Positions 25,393 through 33,280 of a DNA stretch of 64,000 bases are shown here, piece after piece. The notes beneath the pieces are model-generated. The model was not told where the DNA came from, did no database searches, and saw only the letters and a program-made list of their open reading frames with translations. Origin of the DNA: Mycolicibacterium pulveris. GTDB taxonomy: Bacteria > Actinomycetota > Actinomycetes > Mycobacteriales > Mycobacteriaceae. Location of the stretch: assembly GCF_010725725.1 (NCBI RefSeq), contig NZ_AP022599.1, positions 1,054,001 through 1,118,000 on the forward strand, read 5' to 3'. The stretch's first letter is position 1. Each line of letters begins with the position of its first letter. The translations under genes were made by a program, and so were the position numbers.

Positions 25393-26196
25393 CTACGCCG
25401 CCGACGGCTTGTGGGTCTTCCACCAGTTGGCGTGCAGCCGTTGACATTCGGCGATGCGCAACGGATCGCTGCCATCGAAGTCCGGCCGCACGGCCACCGC
25501 CGTCGGGATCTCGGGGGTGCCTTCGCCGGTGATGACGACGGTGGCCAGCCCCGCGGCGTTGGCGGCGCGCAGCCCGGACGCCGAGCCGCTGACGGCCAGC
25601 GCGTCCTCGGCGGACAGCCCCAGCTCCCAGAGGGCGTGCCGGTGCGCGTCGGGATCTGGCATCGTCTTCTTCACGTCCTCGGCGGTCACCACGACCTCGA
25701 CGAGGCCCTCGCCGGCGAGCTGCCGCACCAACGGCTCCGCCCAACTGCGCTGCCCATTGGTCACCACGGCCACCTGCACGCCCGCCGCGAACGCCTCCAC
25801 CAGCAGGTCCGCCAGCCCGGGACGCGGCGCGAGATCGTGTGCGAGGACCAGCTCGTCGAACATCATCGTCTTGGTTGTGTAGATGTCGTCGGCCAGCAGT
25901 GCGGTCAGCACGTCGGACTCGGTGGCCACGCAGCGCTTGCGCAGCTCGGCCGCCACCCGCTGCCGCTCGTCGGTCAGCGCCAGCAGCTGGCGGTAGCGCG
26001 GGACCGACCACTCGAAGTTCAGGCCGTGGGCGGCGAAGGCGGCGTTGTAGGCCACGCGGTGCCCGTCGCACTCGATGTCGGTCAACGCGTCGAGGTCGAA
26101 GAGGACAGCGCGCAGCTGGCTGACGGCCGCGGCCGGCGCTGCGTTGTCCCACCAGAAGCGTCCGGCGCGCCAGGTCTTCTCCTGCGATGTCGGCAT
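25393..26196 (-). CDS. HAD-superfamily hydrolase (CbbY-like) with altered motifs
   Basis: This is a 267-residue HAD protein of the CbbY/beta-phosphoglucomutase-like subgroup: AVLFDLDALTDIECDGHRVAYNAAF at the nucleophile motif, VVTNGQRSW at motif II, KKTMPDPDAH at motif III and SGSASGLRAANAAGL at motif IV. The usual DxDGT is DLDAL and the usual acidic ED of motif IV is SG, so Mg2+ coordination and phosphatase activity may be weak or lost. It starts 103 bp from the divergent response-regulator gene. The substrate is unknown. Confidence 0.8.
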   Translation of the reverse strand: MPTSQEKTWRAGRFWWDNAAPAAAVSQLRAVLFDLDALTDIECDGHRVAYNAAFAAHGLNFEWSVPRYRQLLALTDERQRVAAELRKRCVATESDVLTALLADDIYTTKTMMFDELVLAHDLAPRPGLADLLVEAFAAGVQVAVVTNGQRSWAEPLVRQLAGEGLVEVVVTAEDVKKTMPDPDAHRHALWELGLSAEDALAVSGSASGLRAANAAGLATVVITGEGTPEIPTAVAVRPDFDGSDPLRIAECQRLHANWWKTHKPSAA

Positions 26197-26231
26197 GAAT
26201 CAAGGGTGTCTCACGTCACAGCTGCCCGCCT

Positions 26232-26245
26232 CCCCCGCAGGGGGG
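26232..26245. promoter_or_regulatory. CCCCCG-centred palindrome upstream of the two-component operon
   Basis: CCCCCGCAGGGGGG is a G/C dyad in the 103-bp region between the HAD gene and the response-regulator gene. It matches the site at 4069-4082 at 12 of 14 positions. Both precede genes with a NarL/LuxR-type HTH, which suggests autoregulation, by inference only. Confidence 0.4.
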
Positions 26246-26299
26246 ATAACCAAGGTCAACTTCTGCAGCCGCCGCCCGCACCCGCAATAAGGTGGTGCC

Positions 26300-26965
26300 A
26301 TGACCGCGACGGCCGAACCGGTACGAATTGTGCTGGTAGACGACCACGAGATGGTGATCGAAGGGCTCAAGGCGATGCTTGCCGCGTTCTCCGAACGCGT
26401 CGTGGTGGTCGGCCAGGCCGTGGGTGCTGAGCGTGCGCTCAGCGTGATCGACGAGCTCGATCCCGACATCGTGCTGTGTGACGTGCGGATGGAGGGTTCC
26501 AGCGGCCTGGATCTGTGCCTTGAACTGCGTGAACGCCACCCCGACCGCAAGGTCGTGATGCTGTCGGTCTACGACGACGAGCAGTACCTCTTTCAGGCCT
26601 TGCGGGTGGGCGCGTCCGGGTACCTGCTCAAGAGCATCAGCAGCGACGAGCTGGTGCGCCAGCTCGAGTTTGTGCACCGCGGCGAGACCGCGATCGACCC
26701 CGGCATGGCCGCCAGGGCCGCCGACACCGCCGCGAGGTTGCAGCGCGACGAGTTCTGGCCCGGCGCGCGCCAAGGCCTGACCCAACGCGAGAGCGAAATC
26801 CTGTCGTTCGTCGTCAACGGGCTGTCGAACCGGGCGATCGCCACCAAACTGGTGATCGGCGAGGAAACCGTCAAGAGCCACCTGAGCTCGATCTACCGCA
26901 AGCTCGGGGTCAGCGACCGCACCGGCGCGGTGGCCACGGCGCTACGCGAAGGGATCTACCGTTGA
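26300..26965 (+). CDS. NarL/FixJ-type response regulator
   Basis: This 221-residue regulator has an N-terminal receiver (VLVDDHEM acidic pocket, phospho-acceptor Asp61 in VLCDVRM, Lys in YLLKSI). A LuxR/NarL DNA-binding domain follows (LTQRESEILSFVVNGLSNRAIATKL, then EETVKSHLSSIYRKLG). Its stop overlaps the start of the kinase gene (TTGA), so the pair is translationally coupled. The target genes are unknown; the divergent HAD-nitroreductase operon and the pair itself are the nearest candidates. Confidence 0.93.
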   Translation: MTATAEPVRIVLVDDHEMVIEGLKAMLAAFSERVVVVGQAVGAERALSVIDELDPDIVLCDVRMEGSSGLDLCLELRERHPDRKVVMLSVYDDEQYLFQALRVGASGYLLKSISSDELVRQLEFVHRGETAIDPGMAARAADTAARLQRDEFWPGARQGLTQRESEILSFVVNGLSNRAIATKLVIGEETVKSHLSSIYRKLGVSDRTGAVATALREGIYR

Positions 26966-28206
26966 CCTCCGGCCCACGACCCGGCGACGCGGTCCGCGAC
27001 CTCAGCGAGTACGCGCTGGCCGCCGACCGCGAGCTGGCGCTGCTGCGCGAACTGATCCAGGCCGCCTCCAAGGGCCCAGGGGTCGAGCCGTTGGCCGCGG
27101 CGGCCGCGCGGATGATCACCGCGGCGACCGCCAGCGACGTGTGCTTCGTGCACGTGCTCGACGACACCGACCGCTCGCTGACCCTCGCGGGCGCGACGCC
27201 ACCGTTCGACGCGGAGGTCGGCAAGATCAGACTGCCCCTGGGGCAAGGGATTTCGGGTTGGGTGGCCAGCCACCGCGAGCCGGTGGTGATCACCGAGGAC
27301 AAGGAGTCCGATCCGCGGTACATGCCGTTTCAGTCGCTGCGCGGCTCGGACTTCACGTCGATGGTGTCGGTGCCGATGGAGACCGATCCGGGTGGTCTGG
27401 TCGGTGTGCTCAACGTGCACACCGTTGAGCGACGCGACTTCACCGACCGCGACGTCGAGCTGCTGCTGGTGATCGGCCGGCTCATCGCCGGCGCGATGCA
27501 CCAGGCCCGGCTGCACCGCCAACTGGTCGCCCGCGAACGTGCGCACGAGGTGTTCGTCGAGCAGGTGATCGAGGCGCAGGAACTCGAACGCCGCCGGCTG
27601 GCCGGCGACATTCACGACGGCATCTCGCAGCGGCTCGTCACGCTGTCCTACCGCCTCGACGCCGCCACCCGCGCCGACGATCCGAATATCGCGGCCGAGC
27701 AGCTCGGCATGGCCCGCGAACTGGTGAAGTTGACGCTCGAGGAGGCGCGCGCGGCGATCAGCGGGCTGCGTCCGCCGGTGCTCGACGACCTCGGCCTCGC
27801 CGGCGGACTGGCCAGCCTTGCCCGCTCGATTCCGCAGATCGACATCGACGTCGACCTCGAGGAGACCCGGCTGCCCGACCACATCGAGCTCGCGCTGTAC
27901 CGGATCGCGCAGGAATGCCTGCAGAACGTCGTCAAACACGCCAACGCCTCCGGCGCCCGGCTCACCTTCGCCGTCGATGCGGGCGAGTCCACGCCCGTGG
28001 CGCGCCTCGAAATCGTCGACGACGGCGTCGGTTTCGACACTTTCGAGCATCCGCTGGGCAGCGACGAGATGGGCGGCTACGGGCTGCTGTCGATGGCCGA
28101 ACGCGCCGAGATCGTCGGCGGCCGGCTCAACATCCGGTCCCGACCGGGCGCAGGGACGGCCGTCACCGCGACGATCCCGCTGCCGTCCGCGGCCACCACC
28201 CCTTAG
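26962..28206 (+). CDS. GAF-domain sensor histidine kinase (HisKA_3 / NarX-DevS-like)
   Basis: This is a 414-residue soluble kinase with no membrane segment. It has an N-terminal GAF domain (about 45-190), a HisKA_3 dimerisation segment with phospho-acceptor His218 in RRLAGDIHDGISQRL, and a GHKL ATPase domain (ALYRIAQECLQNVVKHANAS, DDGVGFD, GGYGLLSMAERAE). It is cytoplasmic, so it senses an internal ligand or redox cue. The start is TTG 26962, overlapping the regulator's TGA. It ends in a strong hairpin shared with the convergent MarR gene. Confidence 0.92.
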   Translation: MTSGPRPGDAVRDLSEYALAADRELALLRELIQAASKGPGVEPLAAAAARMITAATASDVCFVHVLDDTDRSLTLAGATPPFDAEVGKIRLPLGQGISGWVASHREPVVITEDKESDPRYMPFQSLRGSDFTSMVSVPMETDPGGLVGVLNVHTVERRDFTDRDVELLLVIGRLIAGAMHQARLHRQLVARERAHEVFVEQVIEAQELERRRLAGDIHDGISQRLVTLSYRLDAATRADDPNIAAEQLGMARELVKLTLEEARAAISGLRPPVLDDLGLAGGLASLARSIPQIDIDVDLEETRLPDHIELALYRIAQECLQNVVKHANASGARLTFAVDAGESTPVARLEIVDDGVGFDTFEHPLGSDEMGGYGLLSMAERAEIVGGRLNIRSRPGAGTAVTATIPLPSAATTP

Positions 28207-28209
28207 CGC

Positions 28210-28266
28210 CGAAATAGCATTCCAGGCTGGAAATTCGCCCCGGCGACGACCCGGAATGCTATTTCG
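28210..28266. terminator. Bidirectional hairpin between histidine-kinase and MarR genes
   Basis: A perfect 14-bp inverted repeat, CGAAATAGCATTCC (28210-28223) and GGAATGCTATTTCG (28253-28266), fills the space between two convergent stop codons. Unlike most local hairpins the stem is AT-rich. Placement 3 bp from one stop and 8 bp from the other fits a two-way transcription stop. Confidence 0.65.
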
Positions 28267-28274
28267 CGGGGCCG

Positions 28275-28787
28275 TCAGAAGTCGCCGGAGTTTCGGCGCA
28301 GTGTCTCGATGGAATCGGCCAGCGCACGTGATTCGGCTTCGGACATCCCGATGTCGGCGAACACCTCCTTGTTGAGGGTCACCGTCGCGTCCTCCACGGT
28401 CGAGCGGCCGAGATCGGTGATCCGCACCAGCGTGGTGCGGCCGTCGGTCGGATGAGGGGTGCGCTCCACCAGGCCGTCGGCCTCCAGGCGCCGGATCGCG
28501 TGGGTGACGCTGGTGACGTGCACCTGCAGCCGGTCGGACGCCTTGGTGATCGGCAGTTCCCCGTTGCGGCTGAACGCCAACAGCCGCAGCAGCTCGAATC
28601 GCGAAAAGCTCAGGTCATAAGGCCGCAGCGCGGTTTCCACCCGGGCCAGCAGGATCTGGTGCGCACGCATCACCGACGTCACCGCGACCATGCCGTCGGC
28701 GACGTCGCCCCATCCGGCGCGCTCCCAGTTGGCGCGGGCCAGCGCGATGGGGTCGCGGTGGTCAGGCTGCCACGATTCGGAGGCCAC
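28275..28787 (-). CDS. MarR-family transcriptional regulator (Rv0737-type)
   Basis: This is a 170-residue winged-helix regulator. The HTH region (about 60-105) is FSRFELLRLLAFSRNGELPITKASDRLQVHVTSVTHAI, and the wing includes PHPTDGRTTLVRITDLG. Helices at both ends should form the dimer interface. It starts with GTG preceded by GAAGGGG. It lies 41 bp after the aminotransferase gene, so it may be the last gene of that operon and may regulate it. In M. tuberculosis the MarR gene Rv0737 follows rslA directly, as I recall; here four biosynthetic genes separate the two. Confidence 0.88.
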   Translation of the reverse strand: MASESWQPDHRDPIALARANWERAGWGDVADGMVAVTSVMRAHQILLARVETALRPYDLSFSRFELLRLLAFSRNGELPITKASDRLQVHVTSVTHAIRRLEADGLVERTPHPTDGRTTLVRITDLGRSTVEDATVTLNKEVFADIGMSEAESRALADSIETLRRNSGDF

Positions 28788-28828
28788 GCCCCTTCTTACC
28801 TCACCCCCGCGGGCGCCTGCTGCTGATT

Positions 28829-29851
28829 TCAGCGCACGGCGGCCAGCACGGCGCGGGTGGCGCGGCGGTCACCGACGGTGATGCGCACGCCGCCGTTGGC
28901 GTAGTGACGCACCCGCAGCCCGGTGCCGTCGAACACCTCCCGCCACGGCCGGTCACGCTGCGGCAGATACACGAAGTTGGCGTGGCTGTCGGTGCTGTAC
29001 ACCCCCATCGAGGCCAACCGCATGCGCAGATACCGGGTTTCGCTGCTGATCATCTGGATACGTTGCTGCAGTTCAGTTTCCGCTTCATAGGAGGCGACGA
29101 CGGCGGCCAGTCCGGTGGTGGCGATGCCGAAGGGCAGCTGCATGGCCCACAGCCGGCGGGCCAGCGGCGGGGCGCAGAAGCCGTAGCCGATGCGCAGCCC
29201 GGCGAGGCCGTAGGCCTTCGAGAACGTCCGAACCACCACGAGATTCGGATACCGCGCGACCAGTTCCGCGGCGTCGAGTCGCGCCTCCGGTGGCAGGAAC
29301 TCGACGTAGGCCTCGTCGAGCAGCACCACGGTGCCCGGCGGCACGCGGTTGAAGAACTCCTCGATGTCGGCAGCGGGCTCGATCGTTCCGGTCGGGTTGT
29401 GCGGTCGGCACAGCACCACCACCCGGGCCGAGGCCGCCGCACGTGCCAACGCGTCCAGGTCGTGGCGGCCGTGGCCGTCGAGTGCCACGGTGGCCGAAGC
29501 CAGCCGGGCCATCTGGGCGAACACCGGATACCCATCGAACGTCGGGTACGCCATCGCCAGCGTCTCACCCGGGCGCGTCACGGCCTGCAGCACCTGCATG
29601 ATCACGCCGGTGGCGCCGACGCCGACGACCACCTGGTCGGCGCGCACGCCGATGTGGGTGGCGATCAGCGCGCGCAACTGCTGCGGCAGGTACTCCGGAT
29701 AGCGGTTGGCGGTGTCGATCGAGGCGCTCAAGGCCGCCTGCACGGCGGGCAGTGGCGGAAACGGATTCTCGTTGAGCGACAACGCGAACGGGTCCAACCC
29801 ATCGTGGATTACACCGGCGGCTTCGGTCGTGTCACGGTCCGGTGTTGTCAT
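28829..29851 (-). CDS. Histidinol-phosphate-aminotransferase-like PLP enzyme
   Basis: This is a 340-residue fold-type I aminotransferase of the HisC/Cobalamin-CobC group. It has SLNENPFPPLPAV, NRYPEYLPQQL, CRPHNPTG, LLDEAYVEF, and the PLP lysine in RTFSKAYGLAGLRIGYGF. The true hisC should lie elsewhere in a histidine operon; this copy is in an operon with a KAS III-like and a ThDP enzyme, so it probably aminates a pathway-specific ketone or aldehyde. I chose ATG 29851 because it overlaps the TGA of the KAS gene (TGATG); ATG 29866 is in frame. Confidence 0.88.
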   Translation of the reverse strand: MTTPDRDTTEAAGVIHDGLDPFALSLNENPFPPLPAVQAALSASIDTANRYPEYLPQQLRALIATHIGVRADQVVVGVGATGVIMQVLQAVTRPGETLAMAYPTFDGYPVFAQMARLASATVALDGHGRHDLDALARAAASARVVVLCRPHNPTGTIEPAADIEEFFNRVPPGTVVLLDEAYVEFLPPEARLDAAELVARYPNLVVVRTFSKAYGLAGLRIGYGFCAPPLARRLWAMQLPFGIATTGLAAVVASYEAETELQQRIQMISSETRYLRMRLASMGVYSTDSHANFVYLPQRDRPWREVFDGTGLRVRHYANGGVRITVGDRRATRAVLAAVR

Positions 29852-30858
29852 CAGCGACCGCCCCACCGCACCGCAGCGGCTCCTGCGAAGTCGCCGGCGT
29901 GTGCGAACGCCGCCATCATCACCACGCCACCGGCCCGCAACCGGCCCTCACCGATCGCCCGGTCGAAGTTGATCGGAATGCCCGCGGCGAACAGGTTTCC
30001 GCACTCATCGAAAGTGTCGACGTGGCGCTCCTTGGGCAGTTCGAGCGCCTCGCGCCAGTTGCGCAGAAACACCCGGTTGGGCTGGTTGGTGACGAGCAGG
30101 TCGAGGTCTTTGGGTTTGACGCCGATCCGGTCGCACACCGCATAGGACACCTCGGGAACCTGACGGTTGCCGCGGGCGAGCACCTTGGTGATCTTGCTTT
30201 CGGTGAACCCGATGTAGCCCTCGCCCGGACCCGGCTGCCACCATTTACGCGGCGGGTCCACCGCGATGGTCATGTCCCCGGCGAACTCCCCGTAAGTGCG
30301 GCACTCGACGTCGAGGATCGGTGAACGCTCCGACACCGCCACCAGGCCCACCGCGGCGCCGTCGCCCGGCACGGCCGCCTGCGCCTTGCGCCGCACGCGC
30401 GGTTGGTCGAACACCTGCCCGGCCGCGTTCTGCGCGACGGCGATCAACGCGGTCTGCCCCGCGCCCGAGGCCAGTAGTTGACGCGCCACCTGCATGCCGA
30501 GCACGAACGCCGCGCAGCCGCCGTTGTGCAGATCCAGCACCCAATTCGGTTTCATCCCAAGGCGATGCGCCACGGCCCCGCCGCTACCGTAGAACGGCAT
30601 ATCCGGCAACTGGGTGTGGGTGATCAACACGTCGGCGCCGGCGACCACGTCGGCTCCGTGCCGCTCGATCAGCCCGGCGGTCGCGCGCTCGACCATGTCG
30701 ACCGCGGTCTCGTCCGGCCCGACATGATGGCGAAAGCGCGGCGCGCGGAACATCACGTTGTCCCGCAGGTCATCCGATTCGGCGAACTGCGCATAGTAGC
30801 TCGCACCGATCGGTTCACCCGGTAGATAGGTGGCGACGTCGAGAAGGCTGACGGTCAT
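29851..30858 (-). CDS. KAS III-like condensing enzyme (thiolase superfamily)
   Basis: This 335-residue protein aligns along its length with 3-oxoacyl-ACP synthase III. The nucleophile Cys is in DLHNGGCAAFVLG. The usual HQAN motif reads NQPN (in LLVTNQPNRV), so the catalytic His is Asn. The third residue, Asn, is kept in ECGNLFAAGIP. Loss of the His argues against normal decarboxylative condensation and for acyl transfer or a modified condensation. It begins 4 bp after the SRPBCC gene and overlaps the aminotransferase start. It is not the housekeeping FabH; its substrate is unknown. Confidence 0.85.
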   Translation of the reverse strand: MTVSLLDVATYLPGEPIGASYYAQFAESDDLRDNVMFRAPRFRHHVGPDETAVDMVERATAGLIERHGADVVAGADVLITHTQLPDMPFYGSGGAVAHRLGMKPNWVLDLHNGGCAAFVLGMQVARQLLASGAGQTALIAVAQNAAGQVFDQPRVRRKAQAAVPGDGAAVGLVAVSERSPILDVECRTYGEFAGDMTIAVDPPRKWWQPGPGEGYIGFTESKITKVLARGNRQVPEVSYAVCDRIGVKPKDLDLLVTNQPNRVFLRNWREALELPKERHVDTFDECGNLFAAGIPINFDRAIGEGRLRAGGVVMMAAFAHAGDFAGAAAVRWGGR

Positions 30859-30862
30859 GTGC

Positions 30863-31528
30863 TCACCTCATCCAATCGGGTGTCACGGGAAGCCCGTTGT
30901 GGTGGCGGTATTCGGCGATCGCCTTGAGGTTTTGCAGCTCCAGGAGGTGACCCGCCCCGAACATGTCCCAGAAGTCGCCGACCCAGACGGGGCGCTGCGG
31001 CGGCGCGGTCTCCGGATAGGGGTTTCGGTCGTAGAACGGGTGATGGCAGTTGGTCCACAGCACCACCGATCCCGGCTTGTCGAACACCAACTGCGCGTCG
31101 ACGATCCGCATCAGGTAGATCATCCACAGGTGCGCGCCCTGGTCCCACGCGCAGTGGTAGTCGACGGTCATCGCGTCGCTGTCGGCGCGCGTGCGGGTGA
31201 AGATCCGGGTCTCCGAGCCGAGCCGGTCGTAGGCGATCCAGAGCCCGGGTTCCTCGGTGGTGGCGAAGCCGCGCAGGCTGTAGGTCCACTCTTCGAGGCT
31301 GCGGGTGTCGGACATGTAGTCGAACAGCTCGCCGGGTGGACAGTCGATATAGCTGTTGACCGTGCAGAATTCGCCGAACACCTGGTCATGCGGATACACC
31401 GACCGCATCATCTCCATGATGATCGGCGTGGCCTTCTCCCGCGGCGACGTCTCGATGCGGATGAGCCCGTCGAGCGGATCGGCGGTGCCGCGGTGGGTGG
31501 TGATGTCATCAAGTGCGGGCAACGACAT
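30863..31528 (-). CDS. SRPBCC/START-like hydrophobic-ligand-binding protein
   Basis: This is a 221-residue protein with the pattern of the Bet v1-like SRPBCC fold: FCTVNSYIDCPPGELFDYMSDTRSLEEWTYSLR at the first strand and helices, alternating strands through the centre, and a long C-terminal helix (FGAGHLLELQNLKAIAEYRHH). Relatives include polyketide cyclases/aromatases and lipid-transfer proteins. Its start overlaps the ThDP gene by 20 bp and it precedes the KAS III-like gene, which suggests it holds or cyclises a pathway intermediate. No catalytic residues can be named. Confidence 0.75.
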   Translation of the reverse strand: MSLPALDDITTHRGTADPLDGLIRIETSPREKATPIIMEMMRSVYPHDQVFGEFCTVNSYIDCPPGELFDYMSDTRSLEEWTYSLRGFATTEEPGLWIAYDRLGSETRIFTRTRADSDAMTVDYHCAWDQGAHLWMIYLMRIVDAQLVFDKPGSVVLWTNCHHPFYDRNPYPETAPPQRPVWVGDFWDMFGAGHLLELQNLKAIAEYRHHNGLPVTPDWMR

Positions 31529-33206
31529 GAGATCGGTTCTCCTTTGTGCGGACGCTGTCTGACGTGAGAAACGCGGCGAACGGCGGGATTTCGTCTGCCG
31601 AGCATTCGACGCTGATGACCGAGGGACCGTCGTGGCCGAGCGCGGAGTCCACCGCGGCGGGCAGGTGTTCGAGGTCGCCGACGTCGGCGGCGGGCAGCCC
31701 GGGGAACATGGCCGCCAGCCCGGCCCCGAGTCGGCTCGGGCCGAAGCGGTTGTAGCTGTAGCGGTCGCCGTAGAAGAGTTGCTCGCGGGTCACGCACATG
31801 GCGTGCGCGTGGTTGTCGAACAGCAGAAACGTCACGGGCAGCCGATACTGCAGTGCGGTGTGAATCTCCATGCCGTGCATGAAAAAGGCGCCGTCGCCGG
31901 CGATCACCACGGTGCGCCTGCGTCGTGCGAACGCCACGCCGACACCGGCGCCGAAGCTGTAGCCCATGCCGCCCATGCCGAGCGCGACGAGGTATCTGCC
32001 GTCGCGGCGCACCGGCAGATGGTGGATCGCCGACGCGCCGATGTTGCCGGCGTCGACGACGATGTCGACGCCGTCGGGCAGCGCGTCGTCCAGCACGGCC
32101 ATCGCGTCGCGGTACCGGATCCCCGGGCCGTCGTGTGCTGGGGGCTGAAGACAGGTGCGCGGCACCGCATCCGGCACCCGCACGCCGGTGGCGCGGCCGT
32201 TGCCCGTCAGCGCGGCGGTCAACAGCGTCAGCGAGCCGCGCAGGTCGTCGGTGTGCACGTGGGTGCACGGCAGGTGCGGTGGGTACGACCCGATCGAGTA
32301 CACCGGCGTCGCCGCCAGCGCCGCGTCCAGGCCTGCACGTGCGGTCACCGACATGCGGGTGCCCACCAGCAGGCACAGCGCGCTGGCCGCAACGGCGTCC
32401 GCGACACCGGGATGCCCCATCACGCCGGTCACACCGAGCGACGACGACGACCCCGAGCCGGGCGTACCCGCCACGTCCTTGGCGTCCGGCACGCAGGCCA
32501 CCCGGGCCCGGACCAGGGCCCGAAGTTGTTCGAGTTCGGCGCGCGCGTCGTCCCGCGCGACCTGGTCGCCTGCGATGATCGTGACCGGCCCGTCGGCGCG
32601 TTGCAGCGCGCGAACGATCGGGTGAGGGTTGCCGAGCTGCGCGACCGGTTCTTGGGACGGTTCGATTCCGCCGTTGACGGGCAATTCGGCTTGCTGAATG
32701 TCCTTGGGCAGCAACAAGACCGCGGGCCCGCGCGATGTCTTGGCGGCTGCTATGGCCTCGGGCAGCGCCGAGACGATGCCGGCCGGGGTCAGCACGCGGC
32801 GGCAGTACACCGCCACCGCGGAGAACAGCGCCTGCGCGTCGAGCGCGCCGTTGCGGCCGCTGGTGTCCTGGAACGCCCCGCGCCCGTCGAGCGTCGTCGG
32901 CGCCTGACCGATGAGCGCCAGCACCGGAACCCGGCTGGCGAACGCCTCCCCCAGCCCGGGCAGCGTGTTCAGGCAGCCGCCGCCCGAGGTGGCGGCCAGC
33001 ACGCCCAGACCGGCACCGCTGCGGCTGTATCCGTCGGCCATCGTGGCGGCCGAGAACTCGTGCTTGGCCAGCACCGCGGTGATCCCGTCACAGAAGTGCG
33101 CGGCGTCGTAGAGGTCCTCGATGTTGGCGCCGTCGACCCCGAAGAGATGCCCGACGCCGATCGCCGCGAGGTATTCGACGATGTGGTCGACCACCCGATG
33201 GGTCAT
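31509..33206 (-). CDS. Thiamine-diphosphate-dependent enzyme (acetolactate synthase / decarboxylase-like)
   Basis: This 565-residue ThDP enzyme has the three-domain order of the acetolactate synthase/benzoylformate decarboxylase family. The cofactor-activating Glu is in LAKHEFSAATMADGY (near residue 49). The C-terminal ThDP/Mg site is IAGDGAFFMHGMEIHTALQYRLPVTFLLFDN. It probably decarboxylates a 2-oxo acid and either releases the aldehyde or ligates it to an acceptor. It leads the operon ThDP - SRPBCC - KAS - aminotransferase - MarR and has its own predicted SigL promoter. True acetolactate synthase (ilvB) is unlikely because no ilvN or ilvC is nearby. Confidence 0.87.
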   Translation of the reverse strand: MTHRVVDHIVEYLAAIGVGHLFGVDGANIEDLYDAAHFCDGITAVLAKHEFSAATMADGYSRSGAGLGVLAATSGGGCLNTLPGLGEAFASRVPVLALIGQAPTTLDGRGAFQDTSGRNGALDAQALFSAVAVYCRRVLTPAGIVSALPEAIAAAKTSRGPAVLLLPKDIQQAELPVNGGIEPSQEPVAQLGNPHPIVRALQRADGPVTIIAGDQVARDDARAELEQLRALVRARVACVPDAKDVAGTPGSGSSSSLGVTGVMGHPGVADAVAASALCLLVGTRMSVTARAGLDAALAATPVYSIGSYPPHLPCTHVHTDDLRGSLTLLTAALTGNGRATGVRVPDAVPRTCLQPPAHDGPGIRYRDAMAVLDDALPDGVDIVVDAGNIGASAIHHLPVRRDGRYLVALGMGGMGYSFGAGVGVAFARRRRTVVIAGDGAFFMHGMEIHTALQYRLPVTFLLFDNHAHAMCVTREQLFYGDRYSYNRFGPSRLGAGLAAMFPGLPAADVGDLEHLPAAVDSALGHDGPSVISVECSADEIPPFAAFLTSDSVRTKENRSHVVART

Positions 33207-33238
33207 GGCTCACCTGCCTTCGCGCGCCTTTCCCTGGT

Positions 33239-33266
33239 GATACGACGCACTGCGCAGTTGAGTTCA
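33239..33266 (-). promoter_or_regulatory. Predicted SigL promoter of the ThDP/KAS operon
   Basis: On the minus strand, TGAACT (33266-33261), 16 bases and CGTATC (33244-33239) lie just after rslA, with the -10 ending 32 bp before the ThDP start codon. The same hexamers and the same spacing lie upstream of sigL. The SigL consensus I recall from M. tuberculosis is TGAACC-N16-18-CGTgtc. The match is seen directly; use by SigL is inferred. Confidence 0.72.
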
Positions 33267-33280
33267 ACGAGCGGCGGAAT

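Noticed and set aside
31509..33206. Housekeeping acetolactate synthase IlvB
   Set aside because: No ilvN/ilvC neighbours; the gene is linked to KAS-like and aminotransferase genes, so a dedicated pathway enzyme is more likely.
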